Assembly: GCA_963969345.1 (NCBI GenBank)
Contig: OZ017768.1
Location: forward strand, 1,645,668-1,709,667
Origin: Turbatrix aceti
Lineage: Eukaryota > Nematoda > Chromadorea > Rhabditida > Panagrolaimidae
Direction of reading: 5' to 3'
Length of the DNA stretch: 64,000 nt
Of the stretch, positions 35,056-48,453 are shown piece after piece (the first letter of the stretch is position 1; each line of letters begins with the position of its first letter). The notes under the pieces were generated by a model. The model saw nothing but the letters and a program-made list of their open reading frames with translations. It made no database searches and was not told where the DNA came from. The position numbers and the translations under genes were made by a program.

Positions 35056-38000
35056 AATTTCTCAGTTTTTGATAATTTTGTAAACTAAACGCAGTTTAAT
35101 TTTTTTCAATGCATGTTAGATAATGCATTATCACTGCTTTTTATACAATTTAGTGTGTTAAAAATACCTACTCAAATTTCGAAACATCATGAATCAACAG
35201 TTTGAAAATATTTTCAAAATATTTTTTATTTGTTACAATTATTATTTCCAATAAAAATCAAATGGGAGATGTCAATGAAATGAAATATTTATTTCTGCAA
35301 ACTTTTTGACTTATGATTCACAAAAAAAGAGTACCATATTGATCAGTCACAGTGAACCATCATTCTGAATTGCCCCGTTTTTTACACGAATGAAGTTTTA
35401 TTGCACGTTAAAACTTGTCAATTATTTTTTTAAATTTACGTTTGTGTGTAAATAGAAATATTTTAATTATGCGTAACGTGGTTTTTCACTTGCAACAAAA
35501 CAGTTTTTGATTGTTTCAGGTTAGCACGCGCCAAGATCTATACAGTCGGTTTTTGGCTAAATTTATACGTATCCGACAAATGCGCACCGGCTGGACGCAA
35601 TATTAACCTTTGCACATGTATTTTCTATCAATGGCTAACGGCGGGTTTATATTTTTTAAAACAACATAAACAGGAATTTGTTTGGTGTTTGTTTGAAAAT
35701 TTGCAAAATGCGCTTGTTTTTTTGAAAATAAAATAAAATCTAACGTAGTAGGTAAAATCACAATCTATGTCAGTTATGAAATTTCTGCACGAGGCCAACT
35801 TTTCAACACCTACATATTTTTCAAAAATTTATATTTCCCCACATAACGCCACTTGAAATGAAACAAATTTAGCCGGAAGTGATTAGGGTATTGGCCAGTT
35901 TTAATTCTTTGTTTGTGTTTAGTTCTGCGGAACAAAATGAAAAGACCCCCACCTTTAAAAACACCCAATTTGTCATCGCTCGTTGACCGCAACTGACCAT
36001 TACGCAACTCTTGTGTGCCTGAAGAATAATGAATACCAGTCCAGGGCCTGCCTGGCCGGCATGCATACATGCTACCTTGTACAAAAACAAAGGAAGGCTG
36101 AGCGCTGCCTTTATTGCCTCGATTACCAACAACCCAATGTTTCGCACAGTAGGAGAGAAATAATTGACGCGAGGGGAGGGCAAGAAGCTTACTGCTCTCG
36201 CGAGAACGACAAATTTGGAGAACACAGGATTTTGGCCGTAAATCTAAATTGTCGTTGCGTGGTGGTCTGGTGTGGTCAATTGTTGTCCGGTGAAGGAAAG
36301 GGGTAGAGTGGGGGTGGTTAGTTGGATAATCCCGATTCACGCTGGTCATGCTGTGATTGCTTGCGTAACGTACTTGTTTTCAATTAATTACGGTGCAGTG
36401 GTCGAGAAACTGAAATTTTATAAATCTGACATAAAATCAAACATTGTGGAGCCATACTTTGCCATTAACAGTTTTTTTTTAATTTGATAGTCAAAAATAA
36501 ATATTCACATTTTTTGTCTTTTTGTATGTATTTTTTTAATTGTTTTTCTTTTTCCGTTTTTTTGATTTCATTATATTTAAATAATAATTCCATTTTATCT
36601 CAAAAATTGAAAGAAAATTCTTCATTTATCAGTTTTTCTGTCTTTTTTTAATTCTTTAAGTCAAAAATGAGTCCCCGTGCTCAATCTTCGATTACCCGCA
36701 CTTTCTTCGACGACGCGGCACACACTTGTCAGGTTTTTGTCGCCCTAGCCGACCTCGTCCATTAGACTTGCCACGCCGGGCCGGTCATCCATCATCTCCT
36801 CCGTGGACAGAAAAGGCGTAGGGGATCATAAGTCGCCGGAGTCTCATGCATTCCGTTCATTCTGATCCTCGCATCAGAACAATTTTGAGGCCGTTTTGTT
36901 GTGTTGTGGAGTAATAAACGTATTTATATACATGTAGAATCCAGTTTTTTTTGTAAAGAAGTAAAAAAAACTTTTGTGCTCCCGTGAATATTATTTATTT
37001 ATGCAGAAATAACGACTCGAAGAAAGCAATGAGCACCAAAAAAGAGAGCGAGAGAGGTCAAATTGATTGTCTTTGTGTATGTGTCATCTGCTTACCCTTT
37101 TTCCTTGCCCCTCCCGGTCCTCCACTCGCTACCAAAAATGGGGTGGCGAAGGGGTTGAATATCAAATTGATGACTGGAGTACGCCATTTGTTGTTCTTAG
37201 CCGTTGACTTGGACATGTTGCTTGTAAACATTTTTTTATGGAAGTGAAAAACGCGAAAGCCTCTATCAGATTTAATTCAGTGAAATTTTTTATTTTTTGA
37301 TAATGATTTGAGTTTATCTGTACATCATGTTTCAGTTAATTTTCTAAGTCGTCTGTCGCGGTTCAGGAAGCATTTCTCAATTTATTTGTTTTGATAGCAA
37401 AAATTTATCATAACTGAACCAAAATTTTTGTTGCTTTAGTTGTTGAATTGAATTCAACATGCTTTTATTTTTTTTCTGAGCTATAGTTTTCTAATTTTTG
37501 TCAAATGAAAAAGGCGTTTTTGAAAGAACGGTGCAGTGTACTTTGTTAACAACATTGAAACCGCGCAACAGTTGACTTTCTTTCGTCGTCTGTTGCCCTC
37601 ACGGACGCGTACGAACGCTTTCCCTTTTTGCAGTTTATCTTTTTTCCATGACTAAAATTCCTCATAACTGAACCAAATTTTTTGAAAGGTGCTCGCTGGA
37701 GCACCGAATTATATCACATCGTTAGCACGACAAGTTTACTGTGGATTCCATACGTTTACGCAATACATGGCACACGAAACAGTTTCAACAAAACTCCAAA
37801 AAGAAAGAAAGCCTTTTTTACATTTGCACAAAAGTTTTATATCTTATTTTACAACAAACCCCTATCTCCAGTTTTATTATTTGTAATTGTGCACTGTAAT
37901 ACAAACAAAAAATACCCAAAATGGTAATAATGTTTTACTTTTTTGAAGGTTTTTTTCTTAATTGTTACAACACGCGCAGTTTTCCCCTTCCACAAAATGT

Positions 38001-38938
38001 TCTTCGCCTCGCTTTCTACCCTGTCAGCACCTACCTCACAAGACGACAAGTTTTTTGTTCGTGTTATTTGTAAAAAACGACTCGGACCCCCGTTTTTTAC
38101 CCGTCTATCTTCTGCAAGATCAGTCGTTTTTTTACGCTTCGCTGTTGCACAAAGTTGAGTTGCGACCTTTTTTTCACAGTTTTTTTTATTTTTTTTTCGG
38201 GGAGGTATCGCATTTCAAATTCGATAAGTATAAATTTACAATGGACAGTTTTTCTTATTGTCTCAAGTCGTCATGTTAGGATGACCCTTATTCAAGTTTG
38301 TCATTATCTTCTAATGTCCTTTTATCTTCAGTTTTTTTGTTAAAATTCAAGTAATATTCTGCACGTATTTTTAATAATTAGTTCTGGAAGAAAATTATTG
38401 ACACATCAAAAAAAGGAAGCGTTGGCGGTTTATTTGGACGCAACTTTGTTAACCAAACCGAATTCTGTTCATTATTTGTTTGTTTAATTTGAGGAAAAAA
38501 TTATTTTATTTCAGACATTTGAATTCAACACCAGTTTGTTTTAGTGGTAATTAGATAATTATGATCGTTGTTCGTAAGCTTTTTTTGCTAATAAATAATC
38601 TTGAAGCGTTACCAGTTTATAAAAAATATTACTTTTGGCCGTGCCAAGCAAATCACGACAACGAACAGTGGCTGGGTGGTCATTTGTTGTCCAGCGCGGT
38701 CTTTGAGACCCTTCTCGGTGGTGTCTATCTAAAAAAGTGAGACGCAGGGCGACAGCGAGTGGGAGAGAAGAGGTTCTTGCTCTGCCCTGCGCGATGCCCA
38801 TTTGCGCGGCATTTTCATATTTTTCTCGGCAGGTGTGCGTCATCTTCGCTTTCTTTGACCTTTCCGACTCAAAAGTGGTCTCGTTTTTTGATTACCGATT
38901 GTTTTTTGCCTCAAGTAAAATTATTCACAGTTATAACA
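35056..38938. other. Gene-free region with strand-biased CAGTTT motifs
   Basis: Nearly 3.9 kb with no gene I can support. It contains copy 2 of the stem-loop repeat (37664-37710). From about 37.6 kb, CAGTTT is frequent on the plus strand (for example 38177, 38246, 38329) and nearly absent on the minus strand. An open minus frame at 35810-36349 has no family resemblance. Confidence 0.45.
37664..37710 (+). repeat. Dispersed repeat, copy 2, with perfect GGTGCTC stem-loop
   Basis: ATAACTGAACCAAATTTTTT then GAAAGGTGCTCGCTGGAGCA; pairs GGTGCTC with GAGCACC across a four-base loop. Same orientation as the copy at 23932. Confidence 0.65.
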
Positions 38939-39345
38939 GTTTTCAACTTTTACATTAGCTTTTTTGAGGCCCTAAAAATAATTTTGTTGCATAACATCTG
39001 ACCTTTGCAACCGTGCTCCTTCCTTCCGATCCATCATTATGACCGGTGCTCTGTCATCAAAAAAAGAAGAAGACGATGACCAACTTGACGAATCATCTTC
39101 CGCGCAACTTTCTCTCTTTTTCATTTTCTTCTCGCAGCCTCATCATTTTCCTCTTTTGGTCACTGGCATCATCACCACGCAGGCCGAGGATGGACGCCGG
39201 GCGATGCGTGATTAATCATTCCTTTTCCCACAGTTTATGCCTGCCCCGGCGTCCAAGCTTAGATGGACTCGCCAAAAGTGAACTGTCTTCGTAGTTTTGC
39301 ACTCGTGTAAACAATTCTTTGGCCTATGACACCTTGAGACGTTTT
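38939..39345. repeat. Duplicated island a, copy 2
   Basis: Counterpart of 31012-31360, with a 60-base block near 38999-39058 absent from copy 1 and small changes (for example GCAGGCCGAG versus GCTCGCTGAG). Confidence 0.85.
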
Positions 39346-41876
39346 TTCAAACTACGCTTTATTGCCAGATTCATTGTTGATTATAAATTCCTCCTTATAC
39401 GCAGGGCGATGCGTATCTTCCCATTTTTTTTCATTTTTTATTTTCGCATTTTTTTTATTTTACGTAAAATAACGACTTTAATAAAATCATTCAAATATAA
39501 TCCCTGGTTGACAGTTTTTTTTCATGGGTAAAAGATTTTTGCGTAATCTTGTTAATTTTTATTTTTATTTTGCAATTCGAAATACTTTGATAGGGGGTAC
39601 AGTTTTTTAAAGTAAATGTTGTCATTATTATTTAAATTTTGGATAGGTAGTAAAAATCATTTTTCATCAGTTTACATACTATGCCTGCTACAGCGATCAG
39701 TTAGATGAACTCGCCAAAAATGCACTGACTGAGTTGCCAGCAGTTCATCACAGTTTCGCATTTATCCAAACAATTTTTTTGACATGACAGTTTTTTTATT
39801 TGTGAAATGTTATTTATTTCTTTATCATTTTTTTACAGACTAAATTTTATCAGTCATAAATTAACAAATCAAACGTTTTTGTTGCTTATGACGCATGAAA
39901 AAATGCACCCGTCAATCATGCAGGTATGAATTAACGACTTTTGTTGCATTTTTGTTTTATTCTTCCACGATGAATTTTTTCTGGGGTTCAATTGTTTATT
40001 GCACACCAATACGATTACGTACGGATTATCGAACAGTTGTTCTGACTAGGTTGATTGCTTAATATTCTTTCTTTTCATTTTTTTCGTTAAATGGCATAAA
40101 AAGCTTCTAAATGGAATTGGCCAGTTTATTGTTTTTGTGTATGCAAACCGTCGAATTAGGTTTTAAACTGTATTTATTTGAAAATGGTTCTTATTGTGCA
40201 GTTTTGAGTGTAAGCAAAATTTTATTATTTTCAAGATGCTAATAACTTGTCTCAAATTTTAGAAACAGTTCATAAAAATACAATATCAGTCAATTTTATA
40301 TTTTCTCATACATACTTACAAAAAGTTTCTTTTATTTTATTTATTTTTCACCATTACTCAGTGGTTAGTTATCATTAGACCAGATGCAAGTACCACGTTG
40401 TTGTTGGTACTTGAAAACAGTGTACTTAATTTTTTTCAAAAAAAAAGTTTTTCTGTGGTTCTTTTTCATCCATCAGTACCGTTGTTGTAGTGACAGGTAA
40501 TTTACAACTGTGTTTTTCGAAACACGGATACAGCATGACAGAATGATGTGTATTCGTGACAGCAGGGGACGATATACTTCAGGTGACAGGAAAAGAGTTT
40601 CTGTCACCTGCAGTATATTTTACTAAAGTTGCCCCTTTTGTCCGTAATCTCAGTTTTCATTTTACTGTAATCAAATCCTAAATGTTTATTAATTAATTTT
40701 GTCTGATCAGTTTTGATTTTTCTGTCTTTTGAGCAACAATTTTGAGTTTCAGAACGAATATAATTTTTTTTCAAAATGTTGCTAAGTATGACAGAAGCAA
40801 TTTTTGTCTTCTGTATTGTCTTCCGGGTGATTTTCTCAATTCGCTACAGGAAAGTTTGCTGCTATTTAAAAACCGCACAAAATTTCTAACAGGAACGTGT
40901 CAAACACGTCCTCAGTGGCATGTTTTCCACACCATTGTCCTTGTTTTCCCAGCGTTCGAACTCACATCAGTAACTATAGTTGTGTCAGTCTATATATAAC
41001 TTGTGTCAGTCTGTGTTCCTTGTTCACGCTTCCTAAATATGGCTTTCGACTTTTTTTATACCACACTGTTTTGCATAACATCAAAGAACTATATACCAAC
41101 AGTTTTTAACCAAAAAATGCAGCAAACTCTTTATCAGATATCAGAATTTATAAACTCTTTTGTCGAATAAATAAATATTCCTGGGAGTCCGATGCATTTT
41201 GTCCCCACGACTCAATCTTCAGTCTTTTCAGTCTCTGTTATCGCAGTAATTATAAATTTCTAGGTGTGAGGTAGGAATTTCTAATTGGCATTGCCTGGTT
41301 CTCAGGAGAATTTATATGAGGGTAAAAAGTGCAAGGCTGTACTAGGCTTACTGGGAATAGAGTCTGTTTTTTTTCGCACTAAACATTTTTTTTATAATAT
41401 TTTTTTTTGAAACTCTTTTTATTATTGTAAATCTCTGCAACATCTAATCTACCATGTAACAGTTTTTCTTAATTTCTCCATTTTTTACGAAATTTGCCAT
41501 TTTTTTTGACAACTTTTGACTTTCAGTCCCGCATAAGGGTTTGGCGCTTGTGATTTTGAGTACATCTGATGACGACACGGTTCATGGGGGCTGCAAAGTG
41601 TCAATTACGGGAAACTTTGATGCTAATGTATTTTTTTTATTTTCCAAAAACATTTTTTACACTTTGTTCAACTTTGTTCAACCAAGAAATAAATGAAAGA
41701 GCGCGATTAAGTTATCCAGTTATTTATATTTGTGCTTCGGATTGTTGATTCGTTGATGCTACGTAACCGGATTTTTGAAAAAAAATGTTTCTTCAATTAT
41801 GACTTTTATTATTTTGGTAAATTGTTTTTAAACATTAAAATTAGAACGTGACAGTTTTTTTAGTCCCTTCTGAACA
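39346..41876. other. Diverged spacer between islands a and b, copy 2
   Basis: About 2.5 kb, gene-free and T-rich on the plus strand. It includes a 38-base word shared exactly with 48919-48956 (at 40350-40387) and many CAGTTT motifs (39512, 39788, 41100, 41460, 41852 among others). Confidence 0.45.
40350..40387 (+). repeat. 38-base identical dispersed word, copy 1
   Basis: CACCATTACTCAGTGGTTAG continuing to AGACCAGATG; identical to 48919-48956, with unrelated sequence following. Confidence 0.8.
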
Positions 41877-42385
41877 CTCAAAAATGTGTTGCGGCTTTTC
41901 CCCTTTTTAGGATGGTGATTCCATGTCCCATCACATCAGTCATGTCACTCACTCATTCGGCTAGTCATTTACGGCTGGCTAATGGCGAACGAAACAGGAG
42001 CGAATTGAATCCGAGAGAAAGAGAAGAAAGACAGGAAGCGCCGCGGCAAAGGCGAATGAAATGATCATCATCACGCTTTTCTCCTGTTTTTTTATTGAAG
42101 GAGTCGGAGCTTCCTTTCCTGCTTCCTGTTTTTGAAGGCGACTCAAGGGTTATCTCGCATGTAGCACTTGACTCGGTTTGGTTAGCAGCCTCTCTCGCGC
42201 GCAGTCCCAAAAAACCTTTCTCTGGCCATCGTGCTCTGCGTTGCCTGAGAATGCCTGCCCGTCAGGGAGAGGCTTCATTTTGTCGTTCCTTTCTTTCCGA
42301 TATAGCCATTTTTACTCGCCTTGAATTAGAATTAATGATGCCATTCAGGACGGCTTTTAGGTTTTCTTTGTCCGTGTTCAGTTGA
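41877..42385. repeat. Duplicated island b, copy 2
   Basis: Counterpart of 32757-33262 with only scattered single-base differences, one of which (TTTCTT for TTTCTC) would be silent in the shared frame. Confidence 0.85.
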
Positions 42386-43160
42386 CATTTCTGGGCATTG
42401 TAAATGCGTGCTTTATTCGGCGGATTTGAAGAGACATACTATTTTATATAGGTAAAATTCAATTTATGGGCATTACAGTTTTTTTATTTAACAAAAGCAA
42501 CCTAAGTATTTACTAGTGATCAGTTTCTCACGATGTACTGTAAAAACCTCGATTGACAAAAATCAGTTTAAATAATCCAATTCTGTGTTCATTCGTTGTT
42601 TAACGATAGTACGAAAAATGTTTTGTCCCCAACAACGCCTTGTCTTTCTTACCAGCTCCCAACATTCTTCTCCTCCCTTCCTCATTACCCAGTTCCTTCC
42701 AAGGTTTATAACAGCTTCTGGTGTTCGAGCATTCGTTTTACCACTTTCCTTCTCAGTTCCCGTTCAACAGCTTGCAAAGCTGTGTAAACAAAAATTTGCA
42801 TAAGCCAATGAACTGTCAAGCACGGCACGCCATGTGGTTTGTTCATGCCACCGCCGCTCCGGGGGCGGGTGCGGTCGGTAGTGGCACTCCTTCTCCCTAG
42901 GAAGAGAAATTAAATTTTTTTAGTCGACCATTGTCGGATTAAGCTTTCTCTGCCGTGTGCCAAAGGGCCTGGGTGACTTGAACACACCTCGAAAGCCTAG
43001 ATAAAACAGTGTAAAATTGATTTGGTTTAGGACTAACGTTGCCACGCCTCCAGTTTTTTGTTGTTTACCCGTATTATATTTTTTGAACCATTCAAATCCG
43101 CTTGTTGCAAGCCAAGCCGCCTGTTGATGCATGAAGCGTGAAAGACGACTCAAGGGCACA
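42386..43160. other. Spacer between islands b and c, copy 2
   Basis: About 775 bases; no gene. Several CAGTTT motifs on the plus strand. Not matched in copy 1. Confidence 0.45.
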
Positions 43161-43625
43161 CTCGATCTTTGCCGTAATCCGCCGCAAGGGGATCGCGCTG
43201 ACCGCCAGCTTCTCATGGCCGTCGGATGGTGCTTTGTTGTGGGTCGCGATGATGGGACGGATCGGCTGCCGTCAAGTGGGTGTCAACGCCTGTCTGGCCG
43301 GCGACTACCGTCAAGTGGCTTGCTGCAGTCTTGCATGCCGCCAGTGTGTCTTTATTATACCTTTGTTTTGGCTAAATAACGCCTACCAGTTTTTTATGTC
43401 CTAATAATAGAATAATTCCATATTGTCTAAAATTTACAACCATAATTCATCAGCCTCTTCTTGTGGATCAGTTTCTGGTGACACCAACAAGACCCCCCGT
43501 TGTGCAGCGTCGATCGCGTATGGAACAACCTGGGTTGGGAATTGTCACTTTTAGCACCCCCAGCGATCTAGCGGAAAATTTATGGCATTTCCTGGGGGAT
43601 CAAGTTGGATGAAATTGAAATTGGT
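43161..43625. repeat. Duplicated island c, copy 2
   Basis: Counterpart of 33415-33870 with a few substitutions; match ends at the same point (TTGAAATTGGT). Confidence 0.85.
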
Positions 43626-44475
43626 CGTCTTACATCGTTTTCACCACATTTGATGTTTTTATTTCGCAGCCTTACCGATTTAATCAGTTTATTTCTGTGC
43701 TGAAATTGTTTCCAACTTTTTTGTTGCGCCTAAAAATGTTGTTCAACGTTTGAGTTTTCAGTTTGTTTTTTTCCACCAGTCGCGCACCTGTCTGAGGTTA
43801 GGCAAGCAATGTAGGAGGAGGAGCGGTGGTCAGTCAGTCGGTCGGCCATTTGTTTGGGGTGCAGGCAGTTGCAGGTTTCAGGGAAATCGTTGCAATGCCG
43901 TGACCCTCTGTCCACCTAACAAAACATTGTGGTATCGGTGGTGGTCGGCGACGAGACAGGCATAATAGCTTGCAAAGTGCCGTGCATTTTTTGAGTATTA
44001 TTTTGGACGATCGCACAAATTACCAGTTTTTATTTTGACAACTGTGCATTCTTGAGGGAGCAAAAATCTGAAACTTTTCTTTTCTCCCCAAGTTATGCAA
44101 CTAGCCACTTGAAATATTATAGACCCTGAGATAAGTGGCTATCAATGTAAATACAAAATGGAAGTCTGGGGTAAACTTACTTTATATCTGGTATATACAT
44201 ATTTATAATTTGTTATTTTACGTTTGAATTTTAATACTATTTCCCCACTGCTCAGTGATATTTTATCGCATTTTTGTAATTCTTCAGTTTTTTTTACTGT
44301 ATTATTTTTTGTACGCGTTGTAGCCTTTTTTTTGCAAAGCTCTTTTGGATTCCAGTTTTTTTTGCAGAATATTAATCAATCAATCTTCATGACATCGTAT
44401 TCACGTAACAACCGTATCTAAGGTTTCAACTTTTTCTCATACGATCAGAAATTTATTCACGGCATCCATCACATC
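43626..44475. other. Upstream region of the RYK-like gene
   Basis: About 850 bases of AT-rich sequence preceding the RYK ATG; presumed promoter and leader. Further CAGTTTT motifs at about 44022, 44286 and 44354. No gene seen. Confidence 0.4.
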
Positions 44476-47400
44476 ATGATCGTCAGAAAATCATTTGCAA
44501 CCTCGCTGGTTATCTTTTTCCTGCTTGCCGAGTTGATCGATGCCAAGTTCAACCTCTTCATCACGAGATCTGAGATGAACAGAACTCTTGGTTGGTTTTT
44601 TTACCCGAACCAGTTCTTCCCCATTTTTCATTTTTTTTAAATACACAAAAGTGCTGTATTTTCGAGCCCAGTTAAATATTATATTTCTAAAATCAGCGCA
44701 ACTTTTTTTGCTTTGCTTGTTATATTGTTAATAGGCTAAAAGCCGGATGTCTAAACAGTGTTTTTGTTTGTATAATACGTTTGGGAATTGGCTCATCAAG
44801 ATTTGTTTCTGCGCACTCGCGCGAACGACTCATGAATTGACTGCAGTTACGGAAGGAAACTTGCTTATTGTTCACCGTGTTTGCTCAAAGTTAGTTCATG
44901 GCACTTTGTGAAAGGCAGACGGGGGTAATTAACACTCGTGTTTTCATTGTGGATCCATTAAGGTATTGTTGGCAAAAAAGGCCACAGTTAATAATTTTTT
45001 TATTACTTTGTTTTCTTTACAATTAGTTTATAAATCTTTAGCTACCATAGAAAAAATCATGTCGTCTAAACCTTAACGTTCAGCTTATTTTGTATATCTC
45101 TAAAAAATAAAAATTATTTTAACACCAAGACACCCCACGCCCCTGTCCCAAACAGATTTTATGCTCTTCTTCATCAAAAGCTCAAATCCGACTCGAGAAC
45201 AGGGGATTAGGTTGCATCCGTGTTTACCCAGCAACATGGTGCACTCGACGATGCGCTTGACCAGTTGGGTAAACGAAGTAATGATCTACAAATGAGCGAG
45301 ATGAGTAACAGGAAGACAGGTGTGAGGGGTTAGGTGTACATTGACGTTTCTACATTACCAGTTTATTTTTAATTATATGCCAAAGTTTAAACAATTTTTT
45401 TTATATCTGAACTGTTTTCAAAAAATTAATATACTACGAGTACCATCCAGTTAAAAAAAATTATGTCAAAATGTGCGCACGGCACCAGCTGATGTACATT
45501 CCACAATGCCAAGTACAACAACGAACCAGGTGAACGAACAGGTGGCGTGTTTTTAGTTTGCGTAGTCCACAAAAGTTTCTTCTGGTCAGTCTTTGTCACT
45601 GCCACTTTTTTTGTGGATGCTAGTTTCTTTGTTCACCCACGACGGCACACAACGCACCGGTCAAGTCAAGCCCGCGCGATTTGGAGACAGTGTGTGAGAT
45701 AAATATCCTTCTTACTAATGGGTTTTTTGTATGGTTTGAGTGCATGGAAGAATAGACTTCACTTTTAACAACAGTTATAAAATGTGATGGAGATAATGCA
45801 ACATAACAGCGGTTTTTTCTAAATTATGTATTGCATTTTACAGTTTATACATTCTCTGCAAAAAAAATCATTCACTTTACCACAAAAAAATTGATTACAA
45901 TCACAATTACCGAACATGTAACTATGCTTGTCGGAGAATCGTAAACACATCATTGCACCGAAGAACATGTCACTTTGAGGTCACAAAAATCGTCGGGAGA
46001 TTAAAGAGAAGATGTTTATGATCTCGCCGAAGTTTTTTTCCTAATAACCAGTGACTAACTAACCAGCATGATGCGCGCTCAACTCTCACTTACTTGTTAC
46101 CATCTTTTGGCCAGGCTTGCTTGTTTGTGTTTTGCCGATGCGTTCAAAGAAGATGCTTTCAGTTACAGTGAAAAACCCATTGCTTGACTTTGTTCGGCGA
46201 AAATTTCTTTCTTTCAACAGTTTAAAATGCTCAAAATATGTGTTACCATTTTCGGGCGCAGTTATCTCAATCAATAAAAACTATTTTTACAGGAGTCCTC
46301 GCCGAGATGAACTACGTCGAGAACGGAAAAGTGAATGCGTACTCGACCAAGTTTCCGTACCGGGTTGGCTCCAACGTTTCGCATATTCTGTTCTCGTGGA
46401 ACAATCACGCTGCCCAGGACGACGTCAGGTACAGTATCCGGGCCGTCGCAGAAACTTTTGACGTCCTGCCCGTCATTCATCTGCCCTTGGAGGGCGTTGT
46501 TCCGAGGAAGACTGAAAGTATGTTTTTTTATTGATGATAGAAGTTTTCAGTTTTTTTAATACTAGCACGTTTTTTTGCGTATTTTGTTCTTTTGCTAAAT
46601 GCCATCCAATTTCGGTTTATAACTTTCAATTTTTTCTTTGAACGCTTGATTTTTTTTGAATTTTTTTTTTATTAAAATAATTCATTTTTAACAAAATTTA
46701 TTTTTTTTATTGTCAAAGATTTTTTAAAGTATTTTTTCGAAACTCAGTTTTATATTTTTTAAACATCAACTTCCTTTTTTTCAGCATTTGCCATTGAATA
46801 CCGCTGTGCCGGGTCCCGCGCCGGACAGTTCATGGTAACACTCTTCTTCAACGTTTCCTACCCCTCTGCTGCCGATTCCACAGCCTTCACCCTGAAACAG
46901 GAAAAAATCTGTGCTCCCCGCCATGGATTTCAAATTCTCGAAGGCACAGATCCGGATGCCAGCAACCAGGCAACAGACGTCGGTGGAACGATATTTGAGA
47001 TGCCAAAACTCTCCCAGATGGTCTACCTCGCAATTTTCGGTATCGTAGCCGTGACCATGCTTATCACAGTCATTTTCTGCATCGTCTGTCGCGTCAGCAG
47101 TCGACGGCACAACAAATCCACGTCTGCAGATGCCATTTTGGAAGACGATATTTGTTGTCGATCAACTTCAACCCAGGCTGTGAGACTTGTGGACTCCGAA
47201 GGATCTCCACACTCTCCATTTTTGGGATCCGACAGCGCGCCGGTGACTTCGACTCCCAGGGACCCCAAAACGACCCGTCAAGGTGCCTTACTTTGACACA
47301 GGTACCGCAGGGCCATCGACTTCGACGCCGACGATCATCTTCGACCGCGCGCAGCCGGCTGTCGACATCACGACTTCCTTGATCGAGCTCGCGGCCGATC

Positions 47401-48453
47401 GAAATCTCTTCCAAGTAATGGCACATCCCGAGCTCGAAGGCACCTACGGCGAAGTCAAGTGGGCCATCTGGAGGCAGAATCGACTCGGCATCTCCGGCGA
47501 CATTGACGACGAGGAAGACGGTGGCACCGAGGACATTGCCGTCATCTGCAAAACTTTGAAACCGACTGCCGATGGAACTCAATTCCAAAAATTCCTTCAA
47601 GAAGTCCTCGCATTCCACAATGTCCCGCCTCATCCGAATCTCGCCCAGGTAGTCGGGTGCGCGACTTTTGGCAACTTCACAAACCCGGATTCGATTACGG
47701 ATTTCCCCCTCATGGCCTACAGGCATCAGGGATTCGGCAACCTCAAAAAGTTTCTCCTGCAATGCCGGGGCATAACCCATGATTTCGGAGCTGCAAATTC
47801 GGTTGCCGGATCGCTCAGGAGGAGGTCCGGGTCCACAGGTGGGGGCCAGGCTCTCAGGACGCACGAACTTCTGTCCATGGCCATCCAAGTGCTCAAGGCG
47901 ATCGCTCATCTCCATAAATATGGCATCATCCACAAAGACGTAGCAGCGAGAAACTGCCTCGTGTCAGAGATCTCTTCGAAGCACGTCAACGACAGGCTCT
48001 ACGTCCAGCTGTGTGACAACGCACTCAGCCGGGATCTCTTTCCCGCCGACTACGACTGCCTGGGAGACAACAACAATCGGGCGGTCAAATGGATGGCGCC
48101 TGAGGCTATCAAGAGCAATGTTTTTAATTCTTCTAGCGATGTTGTAAGTTGGCTTAGCTAAAAAGTATTGCAGTAAAAAACTATTATATTTATTTAATTT
48201 TTAGTGGTCATTTGGCGTCACAATGTGGGAACTCTTCACCTGCGCCCAGCAGCCCTACGCCGAACTCCAGCCCGAGGACATGCAAGCTGAACTCGAGCGC
48301 GGTGCACGCCTCACGCAGCCCTACATCTGTCCCGACGAGCTCTACGGCGCGATGTACTCCTGCTGGTCACAGGACGTCTTCCAGCGTCCGACGACCATCC
48401 AGCTCATTCGCCTGCTTGAAGACTTTGCATTTCAACTCAGGAAGTACATCTGA
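44476..48453 (+). pseudogene. RYK: RYK/Derailed/LIN-18 Wnt co-receptor, frame broken by one base
   Basis: Exons 44476-44590, 46293-46517, 46785-48143 and 48205-48453; about 648 aa if one surplus base is ignored. RYK proteins are single-pass plasma-membrane receptors that bind Wnt through a WIF domain. Visible parts: a signal peptide (VIFFLLAELIDA), a WIF domain (FNLFITRSEMNRTLG to about residue 145), a membrane segment near 192-215 (LAIFGIVAVTMLITVIFCIV), a Ser/Thr-rich linker, and a pseudokinase. The kinase shows HKDVAARNCLV, DNALSRDLFPADYDCLGD in place of DFG, and KWMAPEA, all RYK-specific. Between 47247 and 47296 the frame changes by +1; losing one A of the AAAA at 47267-47270 would reconnect both halves. 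I favour an assembly error or allele over decay, because all motifs are preserved. Intron 1 is 1.7 kb. Confidence 0.9.

Noticed and set aside
35810..36349. 179-codon minus-strand frame
   Set aside because: No start context, no domain, composition like the surrounding spacer.
47180..47282. Possible intron resolving the RYK frame change
   Set aside because: Acceptor CGTCAAG lacks a pyrimidine tract and the removed part contains sequence similar to the conserved RYK juxtamembrane region.
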